Positions 1 through 5,668 of a stretch of 5,707 bases of DNA are shown piece after piece. Under the pieces are notes generated by a model, which worked only from the letters and a program-made list of their open reading frames with translations, had not been told where the DNA came from and made no database searches. Numbering within the stretch: the first letter of the stretch is position 1; every line of letters starts with the position of its first letter. The stretch spans positions 1 through 5,707 of the forward strand of contig JAIRPS010000097.1 in the NCBI GenBank assembly GCA_031256885.1. Direction: 5' to 3'. A program made the position numbers and the translations under genes. Source of the stretch: Bifidobacteriaceae bacterium (GTDB taxonomy: Bacteria; Actinomycetota; Actinomycetes; Actinomycetales; WQXJ01).

Positions 1-2349
1 AGCGGGCGGTTCAACCGGTGCAACACTGTCGCTACCGAAAATTCGCTCAGTCAAAGCATCCGGTGACACTGGTGCGGTCTCGCGCGCCTCCGCATCTGGA
101 CGGTGCCCACGTTGGGGGCGCCCTTCGCGGCGTTGTGCGCGACCTTCCTGTTCAGCTGCCTGCTGCTCATCGGTTAGGACGGCGTGGAGTGACAGTTTGC
201 CGCGTGGGTCAATTTCGGCCAGCTCAACCTGAACCTTGTCACCAACCTTCAGCACATCCTCAACCTGGTCAACCCGTTTGCCGCCAACCAGGCGACGCAC
301 CTGGGAAACATGGAGCAAGCCATCTTTGCCGGGAGTCAGTGAAACAAAGGCACCAAAAGTTGTGGTCTTGACAACCGTGCCAACAAACCGTTCGCCAATT
401 TCCGGCATTTGCGGATTGGCAATCGCGTTGATTGCTTGGCGAGCCGCTTCAGCAGCCACACCATCAGTTGCACCGATGTATATGGTGCCGTCATCTTCAA
501 TCGTGATCTCAGCGCCCGTATCATCTTGGATTTGGTTGATCATCTTGCCCTTGGGGCCAATCACCTCACCAATCTTGTCAACCGGCACCTGCACAGTGAT
601 GATCCGTGGCGCAAATGGGCTCATCTCATCGGGCCCGTCAATCGCCTGGCCAAGCACCGACAAAATGTGCAAACGAGCATCACGGGCTTGAGTTAAAGCG
701 GCAGCCAAAACTGAGGCGGGAATACCGTCCAGTTTGGTGTCAAGCTGAATCGCTGTCACAAACTCGGCTGTTCCAGCAACCTTGAAATCCATGTCGCCAA
801 AAGCATCTTCAGCACCCAAAATGTCAGTCAAGGCGGCGTAGCGTGTCTGCCCGTCAACCGTATCGCTGACCAAGCCCATGGCAATGCCGGCCACCGGTGC
901 GCGTAATGGCACACCAGCGTTGAGCAGTGACAGCGTGGATGCGCAAACTGAACCCATAGAAGTTGAGCCGTTTGAACCAAGCGCCTCAGAAACCTGGCGA
1001 ATGGCGTACGGGAACTCTTCACGGCTTGGCAACACCGGCACCAAAGCTCGCTCAGCTAAAGCGCCGTGACCAATTTCCCGACGCTTTGGCGAACCAACCC
1101 GACCGGTTTCACCAGTCGAATAAGGCGGGAAGTTGTAGTTATGCATGTAGCGCTTGTGGGTGACTGGCGACAAGGTGTCCAACTGCTGCTCCATGCGCAG
1201 CATGTTCAATGTGGTGACACCGAGAATTTGGGTTTCGCCACGCTCGAACAAAGCCGAACCATGCACCCGTGGGACCACCTCAACCTCAGCTGACAGGGTG
1301 CGGATATCTTTCAAACCGCGCCCATCAATGCGCCGCCCTTCAGTCAAAATACGCTGCCGCACCAGGTCTTTGGTGATTGAGCGAACCGCCGCGCTGATTT
1401 CTTTTTCACGCTCCGGGAATGTTTCCGCCAACTCGGTCAAAGCCTGCTCTTTGATCTCATCGAGACGGGTTTCACGCTCTTGCTTGTCAGCGATTGTCAA
1501 AGCTTCGCTGAGGGCTTGGCGCACCACAGTGTCTGTAGCCGCATAAGCGTCTTCCAGATAATCCGGGAAAACCGGGAATTCGGCGGTTTCTTTAGCGCAC
1601 TGATTAGCCAGTTCGCTTTGGGCCAGGCAAAGCACCCGTAAATGGGCTTTGGCAGCTTCTAAACCTTCAGCTACCACCTCTTCAGTGGGGGCTGCTTGGC
1701 CTTGAACTTTCACCAAATCCCAAGACTGTTCGCCAGCTTCTGCTTCAATCATGGCGATGGCTACGTCATCGCCAACAATTCGGCCAGCCACAACCATTTC
1801 AAAAACTGCCCGTTCCCGCTCAATGTACCGGGGGAAAGCTACCCACTGGCCGTCAATCAGAGCTAGCCGCACACCAGAAACTGGGCCGGAAAACGGCAAG
1901 CCAGCAATCTGGGTGGACAAGGAGGCAGCGTTGATAGCCAGCACGTCATATGCGTCATCTGGGTGGTTGGCTAAAACGGTAACCACCACTTGCACCTCGT
2001 TGCGCAGGCCTTTGATGAACAATGGCCTGAGTGGACGATCAATCAGCCGACAAGCCAAAATCGCATCAGTGGTGGGGCGACCTTCGCGGCGGAAGAATGA
2101 GCCGGGAATCTTGCCGACCGCATACATCCGTTCTTCAACATCAACCGTCAACGGGAAGAAATCGAATTGGTCTTTTGGCTGTTTACCAGCCGTTGTGGTG
2201 GAAAGCAGCATGGTTTGACCGTCAAGATAGGCGGTGATTGAGCCGGCTGCTTGTTTGGCCAAACGGCCAGTTTCAAAGCGCACCACGCGCTTGCCGAAGC
2301 TCCCGTTATCAATGGTGGCTTCGCTAAATAGAACATCTGGACCCTCCAC
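1..2349 (-). CDS. pnp: Polyribonucleotide nucleotidyltransferase (PNPase), 3' end missing
   Basis: PNPase is the phosphorolytic 3'-to-5' exoribonuclease of cytoplasmic RNA decay: it releases nucleoside diphosphates and can run in reverse to add tails. 783 codons are visible without a stop; the gene leaves the window on the left. Domains in order: first RNase PH-like domain (FETGRLA at 25-31, FFRREGR at 85-91), helical linker (about 240-330), catalytic second RNase PH domain from about 335 (IDGRG near 341; GSNGSTSMG from 458; DAFGDMDFK at 515-523, where D515, D521 and K523 match the E. coli D486, D492 and K494 active site), KH domain with GPKG at 598-601, and S1 domain about 652-722 (GAFVSL from 666). 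About 61 further residues form a Glu/Gln/Arg-rich tail, basic at 737-757. GTG at 2349 is chosen because an in-frame TAG lies six codons upstream, a G-rich Shine-Dalgarno precedes it, and MEGP is a common actinobacterial start. It follows rpsO after 292 nt. Confidence 0.98.
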   Translation of the reverse strand, partial: MEGPDVLFSEATIDNGSFGKRVVRFETGRLAKQAAGSITAYLDGQTMLLSTTTAGKQPKDQFDFFPLTVDVEERMYAVGKIPGSFFRREGRPTTDAILACRLIDRPLRPLFIKGLRNEVQVVVTVLANHPDDAYDVLAINAASLSTQIAGLPFSGPVSGVRLALIDGQWVAFPRYIERERAVFEMVVAGRIVGDDVAIAMIEAEAGEQSWDLVKVQGQAAPTEEVVAEGLEAAKAHLRVLCLAQSELANQCAKETAEFPVFPDYLEDAYAATDTVVRQALSEALTIADKQERETRLDEIKEQALTELAETFPEREKEISAAVRSITKDLVRQRILTEGRRIDGRGLKDIRTLSAEVEVVPRVHGSALFERGETQILGVTTLNMLRMEQQLDTLSPVTHKRYMHNYNFPPYSTGETGRVGSPKRREIGHGALAERALVPVLPSREEFPYAIRQVSEALGSNGSTSMGSVCASTLSLLNAGVPLRAPVAGIAMGLVSDTVDGQTRYAALTDILGAEDAFGDMDFKVAGTAEFVTAIQLDTKLDGIPASVLAAALTQARDARLHILSVLGQAIDGPDEMSPFAPRIITVQVPVDKIGEVIGPKGKMINQIQDDTGAEITIEDDGTIYIGATDGVAAEAARQAINAIANPQMPEIGERFVGTVVKTTTFGAFVSLTPGKDGLLHVSQVRRLVGGKRVDQVEDVLKVGDKVQVELAEIDPRGKLSLHAVLTDEQQAAEQEGRAQRREGRPQRGHRPDAEARETAPVSPDALTERIFGSDSVAPVEPPA

Positions 2350-2355
2350 GGGTCC
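2339..2355 (-). promoter_or_regulatory. Hairpin with the pnp GTG start codon in its loop
   Basis: Read on the minus strand, GGACCC (2355-2350) and GGGTCC (2344-2339) are perfect complements enclosing the 5-nt loop GTGGA, whose first three bases are the start codon. Five of the six pairs are G-C. The 5' arm takes the last two bases of the Shine-Dalgarno G-run. Such a stem would be expected to reduce or gate initiation; that effect is inference, while the complementarity is seen directly. Confidence 0.5.
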
Positions 2356-2362
2356 CCCCTTT
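2354..2362 (-). promoter_or_regulatory. Ribosome binding site of pnp
   Basis: AAAGGGGGG ends 4 nt before the GTG start. It is an atypical, G-run Shine-Dalgarno rather than GGAGG. Its first six usable bases, AAGGGG (2361-2356), have a perfect complement CCCCTT at 2429-2424, and its last two G's are in the stem of the start-codon hairpin at 2339-2355. This is the only plausible initiation signal for pnp, because the frame is closed by TAG just upstream. Confidence 0.75.
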
Positions 2363-2391
2363 CCCTATGGGCTGAACAATCGTCATAATCA

Positions 2392-2515
2392 TGTCCAACC
2401 GGTGGTTCGGTGCGCCATTGGCGAAGGGGTCTGGACAAGCGATCTTCGATGGAGGCCCACGTCAGGCAGCTGAAACTGCGATTGACGGAAGCCACTACCG
2501 AGGATCGCCATTGAA
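2392..2515 (-). ncRNA. Structured pnp leader, probable Actino-pnp RNA motif
   Basis: The 5' leader of pnp holds blocks I associate from memory with conserved actinobacterial rpsO-pnp spacers (CCTCGGTAGTGG at 2503-2492; GTGGGCCTCCATCGAAG at 2460-2444), and its position matches the published Actino-pnp motif. Helices visible on the minus strand: GTCA/TGAC (2486-2483 with 2464-2461) stacked on GCAG/CTGC (2479-2476 with 2469-2466); GCGATC/GATCGC (2508-2503 with 2444-2439) or, alternatively, TGGCGA/TCGCCA (2510-2505 with 2424-2419); CGCC/GGCG (2423-2420 with 2416-2413); and TGTCCA plus ACC (2437-2428, one bulged G) with GGTTGGACA (2400-2392). The family is thought to act in pnp autoregulation, by analogy with the RNase III/PNPase system of enterobacteria. 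Family membership is recall, not a covariance search. Confidence 0.6.
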
Positions 2516-2591
2516 GTTGACCCCGGGCAGGCGCTTGGTTATTGAATTGTCGCATCAGTTGGGCAGCTAAACCTTGTCATCCAGACATGGT

Positions 2592-2612
2592 GTTGCTTCA
2601 GGCTGCAGCAAC
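2592..2612 (-). other. Hairpin just after rpsO
   Basis: GTTGCT (2612-2607) pairs with AGCAAC (2597-2592), with a possible two further pairs (CA/TG) inside after a G-A mismatch. It starts 30 nt past the rpsO stop. No T-tract follows it, so it is not a Rho-independent terminator. A processing site or 3'-end stabiliser for rpsO mRNA is possible, as in the E. coli rpsO-pnp spacer, but this is inference. Confidence 0.4.
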
Positions 2613-2641
2613 TTTACGTTCGGCCGGAGCCGAGGCTACAC

Positions 2642-2911
2642 CTAGCGGCGCAAGCCAAGCCGCTCAATCAAAGAGCGGTAGCGGTTGATATCAATCTTGG
2701 CAAGGTAGCCAAGGAGCCGGCGGCGTTGGCCAACCAGCAGAAGCAATCCGCGCCGTGAATGGTGGTCGTGGATATGAGTTTTGAAATGCTCAGTCAGGTC
2801 TTTGATCCGTTGCGTCAGCAGAGCTACCTGCACTTCCGGCGAGCCGGTGTCTCCCGGATGAGTTGCGTACTCGTTGATGATCTGCTGCTTAGTTTGGCTG
2901 TCGAGTGGCAT
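2642..2911 (-). CDS. rpsO: Small ribosomal subunit protein uS15 (S15)
   Basis: S15 is a primary 16S rRNA-binding protein: it binds the three-way junction of helices 20-22 in the central domain, nucleates platform assembly and later takes part in an intersubunit bridge. The 89 residues are the standard family length. Diagnostic blocks are [10 protein letters not shown] (21-30), DHHSRRGLL (49-57) and the basic stretch RRRLLGYL (63-70), with the usual all-helical, Arg/Lys-rich composition and a C-terminus ending GLRR. The ATG start is preceded by AAGGAAG at 2922-2916. It is followed by pnp on the same strand, the conserved rpsO-pnp order. S15 commonly represses its own translation by binding its mRNA leader; the leader here is GC-rich and foldable, but I cannot show that S15 binds it. 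Confidence 0.99.
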   Translation of the reverse strand: MPLDSQTKQQIINEYATHPGDTGSPEVQVALLTQRIKDLTEHFKTHIHDHHSRRGLLLLVGQRRRLLGYLAKIDINRYRSLIERLGLRR

Positions 2912-2915
2912 ACGG

Positions 2916-2922
2916 CTTCCTT
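2916..2922 (-). promoter_or_regulatory. Ribosome binding site of rpsO
   Basis: AAGGAAG on the minus strand, 4 nt before the ATG at 2911, sits in an A-rich stretch (GAAGAAAAGGAAG) that should stay unpaired. It supports the 89-codon reading of rpsO. Confidence 0.8.
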
Positions 2923-3001
2923 TTCTTCAGGTCGCTGCGCGGCGCACCGGGGCCTGTTCACCCGGGCTCTATCGAATCCGCGGCCGGTATACGGCAGGAA
3001 G

Positions 3002-3007
3002 AGTGTA
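3002..3007 (-). promoter_or_regulatory. Candidate -10 element of an rpsO-pnp promoter
   Basis: TACACT on the minus strand fits the actinobacterial -10 pattern TANNNT and lies about 90 nt before the rpsO start. No good -35 is visible at 16-18 nt (best hexamer TGCTTT, spacing 16). A promoter is expected here because rpsO is highly expressed, but the motif alone is weak evidence. Confidence 0.3.
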
Positions 3008-3062
3008 GCGCAATCTCCCAGATAAAGCACCTGCCCTGGCTGTAGCTCCCAGGATCAGCTGT

Positions 3063-3791
3063 TTAGGTGGTAACCAGGGAACTGGGGGCACAAACCACTA
3101 AGGGGCGTCGCGCACCTAAATAGGCAACCGATCCGAGCAGCCCACCGGGCAGCTCTGGCACATCAACTAATTGCACTCCACCAGCCACTTCTTCTTCTAA
3201 TGGGCCTGGCCAGGAACGCAATACACCGCCCAGTACGTCCAGGCTGCGCGGTGTGATCTGGTCGCCGTAACCAGTCGCTTTCCCAATTGCTAGTTTTCGT
3301 AAAGCGGTGCGTTGCCAAGATTCTGGCTGATCAATCGGATCGACCTGTGACAGTGCTGCGATTTCCACCGGCGTCAAAATTGAGGTATCTAACTGGATGC
3401 GGGCGCGTCCTGAGGCCACCGCTAAACCAATTGGTGCACCCGCTGAGGCGGCCACCACCGCTGTTTGGCCAGTGCGTGAGGCAGACAGAAAAACTTGCGG
3501 AATTGTCATGCCGGCTGGGTCAAAAGCGACCGGTCGGCCATGGTCACCGACCTGACGGCAGATCCGACACCAATGACCAATATCGGCACTGGCTGGCGGA
3601 ATACCGGTCAGCATGGCGGTTGCTTCACGCAGTAAAGCCGCAGTTACCAGGGATAAAACCTGTGAGACGGGGTCTTCTAAACTGCCGGCCCGCTCTTGTT
3701 CGGCTTGCGAGCAAAGCCAAGCCAAATCGGTCACATCTTCAGCCCAGGCATAGCGCACATGCACCACACTGGGCAGTTCGGCAGTGCTCAT
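3063..3791 (-). CDS. 4'-phosphopantetheinyl transferase-like protein, probably catalytically inactive
   Basis: Sfp-type phosphopantetheinyl transferases move the phosphopantetheine arm of CoA onto a serine of carrier proteins. This 242-residue protein follows their plan: a helical N-terminal half; the Cys/His signature of actinobacterial members, HWCRICRQVGDHGRP (73-87); an S-x-S block (SASR, 103-106); the centre strand PIGLAVA (120-126); the spacer LTPVEIAAL (139-147); and the helix WQRTALRKLAIGKATG (159-174). Lined up with canonical SxSH, GxDxE and WxxKEAxxKATG, the His is Arg106, the Asp and Glu are Ala124 and Ala126, the Trp is Ala163 and the second Glu is Leu167; Lys166 and Lys171 remain. 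The three Mg-binding acids are therefore absent. ATG 3791 is chosen because GAGGAAG precedes it by 5 nt; an in-frame ATG at 3884 has no such site. Fold family is fairly secure; loss of activity and the real role are inference. Confidence 0.7.
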   Translation of the reverse strand: MSTAELPSVVHVRYAWAEDVTDLAWLCSQAEQERAGSLEDPVSQVLSLVTAALLREATAMLTGIPPASADIGHWCRICRQVGDHGRPVAFDPAGMTIPQVFLSASRTGQTAVVAASAGAPIGLAVASGRARIQLDTSILTPVEIAALSQVDPIDQPESWQRTALRKLAIGKATGYGDQITPRSLDVLGGVLRSWPGPLEEEVAGGVQLVDVPELPGGLLGSVAYLGARRPLVVCAPSSLVTT

Positions 3792-3796
3792 GAACG

Positions 3797-3803
3797 CTTC
3801 CTC
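3797..3803 (-). promoter_or_regulatory. Ribosome binding site that fixes the start of the PPTase-like gene
   Basis: GAGGAAG lies 5 nt before the ATG at 3791. It decides between this start and the ATG at 3884, which would add 31 residues (beginning MQAGWQGK) that do not resemble the family and has no Shine-Dalgarno. Confidence 0.75.
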
Positions 3804-3909
3804 AAAACTCAAGACTTGGCTACTCCAACGGACACTAGCCGCTGGCTGACAGACACCAATCTTCCCTTGCCAACCGGCCTGCATGCAACATCACAGTTCA
3901 GCGTGGCGC

Positions 3910-3915
3910 ATCCTA
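3910..3915 (-). promoter_or_regulatory. Weak candidate -10 element between ribF and the PPTase-like gene
   Basis: TAGGAT on the minus strand lies just after the ribF stop and about 120 nt before the PPTase-like start, with no convincing -35. The 130-nt gap (3792-3921) also holds a GGCTA/TAGCC inverted repeat near its middle and no T-tract terminator. The gap size is the main reason to suspect a separate promoter here. Confidence 0.2.
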
Positions 3916-3921
3916 GCTGAG

Positions 3922-4950
3922 TTAGGCGAGGCCGGCTGAGCCGCTACGTTGGGCGCGCAACACCGCTAAAGCGTCTGTGACGTCATCGGCCATTTGGCTG
4001 ACTAAGGCTTGGCTGTTGGCAAAACGTAAAGTGTGCCGCAGCCGAGCCACAAAATCGACGGCCACAGTTTGGCCATACAGTTCCAGATCATCCCGGCCAG
4101 GCACATGCGCTTCAACTCGTCGTTGCCTGCCGCCAAAAGTCGGGTTGACGCCAATTGAGATGGCAGCCGGGTAAACAACAGTTTTTTTCCGCCCGATGGC
4201 GTTGCTCGCCTCTGCCCTATTTGCCAGGTGGTCATGCGGGTCAAGTACTGTTAACCAGCCGGCGTATAAGCCGTCGGCAGGCACCATGCCTTGCAGTTGG
4301 CCACCCAAATTGGCTGTTGGGAACCCTAATTGGCGGCCTCGGCCATCACCTGGCACCACTGTGCCGGTTAGGCGATGGTCTCTGCCAAGAATTCGTCCAG
4401 CTTCCGCTACATCGCCTTCGCCAAGCAGCAAACGTACCGCGCTGGAACTCCAACGGGGGCGGCAACCTTCGCACTGCTCCCCGACATCGTCAATTGTTTC
4501 AACCGCAAAACCGAGTTGTTCGCCGATGCGGCGTAGCGTGTAGCGGTTGCCTTGGTTGCCTTTACCAAACTGAATGTCTAAGCCAACCACGATTTGTTGC
4601 ACTTTCAAACATTCCACCAGGTAGCGCTGGGCAAACTCGGCTGGCGTCATCTGCGCAAACTGGGCGGTGTATGGTAGCACTAGGGCGGCATCAAGCTGGT
4701 GTGTTGCCAACAAATCCAACCGTTGGCTCAACGATTGGATGGCCGGAGCTGGCTTATCCGGGCGGTGGATTGTTGAGGGATGCGGATCAAAGGTCACTGC
4801 CACAGTCGGCTGGTTGAGCGCTAATCCTCGCTCCACCAGTTTGGCCAAAACCGTTTGATGCCCAATATGCACGCCATCAAAATTGCCTAATGTCGCCACA
4901 CAGGGGCCAAATTTTTGCGGGACCTGATTGGCCCCAAACCAGCGCAACAC
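3922..4950 (-). CDS. ribF: Bifunctional riboflavin kinase / FAD synthetase
   Basis: RibF phosphorylates riboflavin to FMN and then adenylylates FMN to FAD in the cytoplasm. Counting from GTG 4950 (342 residues, normal for the family), the N-terminal nucleotidyltransferase half shows GNFDGVHIGH (22-31, the HxGH motif), VTFDPHP (52-58), GLDIQFGKG (123-131) and SSSAVR (168-173). The C-terminal kinase half shows GDGRGRQLGFPTANL (201-215), VNPTFGG (268-274) and VEAHV (279-283), whose Glu is the expected catalytic base, followed by DLELYG. The GTG is preferred because LRWFG begins where actinobacterial RibF proteins usually begin; the TTG at 5004 would overlap bioY by 50 nt and add an unrelated leader, and TTG 4947 is a close alternative. 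No strong Shine-Dalgarno is visible, and the start lies 4 nt after the bioY stop, so translational coupling is likely. In many actinobacteria truB precedes ribF; here bioY does. Confidence 0.97.
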   Translation of the reverse strand: MLRWFGANQVPQKFGPCVATLGNFDGVHIGHQTVLAKLVERGLALNQPTVAVTFDPHPSTIHRPDKPAPAIQSLSQRLDLLATHQLDAALVLPYTAQFAQMTPAEFAQRYLVECLKVQQIVVGLDIQFGKGNQGNRYTLRRIGEQLGFAVETIDDVGEQCEGCRPRWSSSAVRLLLGEGDVAEAGRILGRDHRLTGTVVPGDGRGRQLGFPTANLGGQLQGMVPADGLYAGWLTVLDPHDHLANRAEASNAIGRKKTVVYPAAISIGVNPTFGGRQRRVEAHVPGRDDLELYGQTVAVDFVARLRHTLRFANSQALVSQMADDVTDALAVLRAQRSGSAGLA

Positions 4951-4954
4951 AGTC

Positions 4955-5536
4955 TTAGAACCGCGCCTGCCTTGAGCCTTTGAAAGACAATAAACCCGCC
5001 GCAACCAGCGATTTCAATAAATCTCCCAGCACAAACGGAGCTAAGCCTTGAAGTAACACCGTGGCCAAACTCGCATGCGTCACCAGCGCAAGATAGGGCA
5101 GACCAAACAAGTAAATCACCACCACCCCCAAAACCATGGTGAGCACGTTGCGTCCCACTGAACTGCGCCCATCCCTGCCAGCCAGCCAGCCGATCAGCAA
5201 AGCCGCCACAATGTACCCCACAATGTAGCCGAAGGTTGGTCCACCCAAACCGCGACCAAAACCCGCTAAAACCGGCGCGCCCAGCCAACCCGCTACCGCC
5301 CAAAGCAGCAAAGCCGCCACGCCGCGCCGCGCCCCCAAAGCGCCACCAACCAACAGCACTGCCAAGTTACCCAAAGACAGCGGCACCGGCGTGAAACCCA
5401 ACGGTATAACTACCTGGCTCAAACCAGCCACCAAAGCGGCACCAAACACCACCAATGTGACGTCACGCAACCACGGACGCACAGACGTTACCGAACCAGC
5501 CAGACGCCCCGGCCAATCAACACTCGAATCAAACAC
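4955..5536 (-). CDS. bioY: Biotin transporter BioY (ECF transporter S component)
   Basis: BioY is the membrane-embedded biotin-binding subunit of an ECF-type uptake system; it works with an AT module (BioMN or the shared EcfAAT), none of which is encoded here. The 193 residues have about six hydrophobic segments (roughly 25-46, 53-68, 71-92, 100-119, 130-150 and 157-184). Family blocks are IPLGFTPVPLSL (44-55), the LVGGALGARRG turn (62-72), GAPVLAGF (86-93), GGPTFGYIVGY (98-108) and PFVLGDLLK (167-175) with the conserved Asp172 and Lys175. Where many relatives have PLTLQ this one has PLSLG. The GTG start is supported by AGGAGG 4 nt upstream. It is the first gene of the visible group and abuts ribF with only 4 nt between stop and start. 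A biotin-responsive regulator is plausible, but I recognise no BirA or BioQ operator upstream. Confidence 0.93.
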   Translation of the reverse strand: MFDSSVDWPGRLAGSVTSVRPWLRDVTLVVFGAALVAGLSQVVIPLGFTPVPLSLGNLAVLLVGGALGARRGVAALLLWAVAGWLGAPVLAGFGRGLGGPTFGYIVGYIVAALLIGWLAGRDGRSSVGRNVLTMVLGVVVIYLFGLPYLALVTHASLATVLLQGLAPFVLGDLLKSLVAAGLLSFKGSRQARF

Positions 5537-5540
5537 GTTT

Positions 5541-5546
5541 CCTCCT
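5541..5546 (-). promoter_or_regulatory. Ribosome binding site of bioY
   Basis: A perfect AGGAGG lies 4 nt before the GTG at 5536. It fixes this non-ATG start; no competing start with a comparable site is present. Confidence 0.85.
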
Positions 5547-5558
5547 CATCGTTGCCAG

Positions 5559-5564
5559 ATCATA
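5559..5564 (-). promoter_or_regulatory. Candidate bioY promoter -10 element
   Basis: TATGAT on the minus strand matches the sigma-A -10 consensus TATAAT at five of six positions and lies 22 nt before the bioY start, giving a very short leader of about 15 nt. No recognisable -35 is found at the usual spacing. This would drive bioY and, by coupling, ribF. Confidence 0.4.
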
Positions 5565-5615
5565 GCCTTTCAATGGCAGCCAGCATCGCATGACCCTATC
5601 CAAGACTGTGCCAAG

Positions 5616-5655
5616 GCGCAACACCCGCCGCGCTGGTGTGGGGAACTAGTCACCG
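5616..5655. repeat. Direct repeat upstream of bioY, copy 1 (40 nt)
   Basis: It begins GCGCAACACCCGCCGCG and ends ACTAGTCACCG; both ends are identical in copy 2, while the middle differs. Internally ACACC (5621-5625) can pair with GGTGT (5635-5639), and the same GGTG can instead pair with CACC (5651-5654), so each unit could fold in two ways. It lies 52 nt upstream of the candidate bioY -10 element. The origin is unknown to me. Confidence 0.8.
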
Positions 5656-5668
5656 GCTAGACAAAACA

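Larger units (their letters stand above)
2350..2641 (-). other. rpsO-pnp intercistronic spacer
   Basis: This 292-nt stretch contains no convincing gene. Its upstream part (2516-2641) carries a 6-bp hairpin at 2592-2612; its downstream part is the structured pnp leader and ribosome binding site. No GC-rich stem followed by a T-run is present, so rpsO and pnp are likely to share transcripts, although a separate pnp promoter inside the spacer cannot be excluded from sequence alone. Confidence 0.7.
2912..3062 (-). promoter_or_regulatory. rpsO leader region with overlapping hairpins
   Basis: These 151 nt separate the PPTase-like gene from rpsO. On the minus strand CCGGG (2965-2961) can pair with CCCGG (2951-2947) around a 9-nt loop. 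An alternative stem, GGT plus CGC (2948-2942, one bulged G) with GCGACC (2935-2930), uses some of the same bases, so the two exclude each other. A further 5-bp stem, CCTGG/CCAGG (3053-3049 with 3039-3035), follows the upstream gene but has no T-run. The layout would suit an autogenous S15 leader; that role is inference. Confidence 0.4.

Noticed and set aside
1751..2218. Plus-strand frame of 155 codons opposite pnp, and other long plus-strand frames at 236-691 and 1154-1546
   Set aside because: All lie antisense within pnp; their low-complexity Arg/Ser/Thr/Pro products are what the complement of a conserved coding sequence gives by chance.
2148..2555. A 135-codon minus-strand frame covering the pnp start and spacer
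   Set aside because: It overlaps the conserved N-terminus of pnp in another frame, and its own product has no family features or plausible ribosome binding site.
3035..3053. Intrinsic terminator after the PPTase-like gene
   Set aside because: The CCTGG/CCAGG stem is only 5 bp and is followed by GCAGGTGC rather than a T-run.
3063..3884. Longer version of the PPTase-like gene starting at ATG 3884
   Set aside because: The 31 extra residues do not fit the family and no Shine-Dalgarno precedes them, while ATG 3791 has GAGGAAG at ideal spacing.
4155..4817. A 220-codon plus-strand frame opposite ribF
   Set aside because: It is antisense to the well-conserved RibF motifs, and the predicted protein resembles no family I know.
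3922..5004. ribF starting at TTG 5004
   Set aside because: It would overlap the conserved end of bioY by 50 nt and add 18 residues not seen in RibF proteins.
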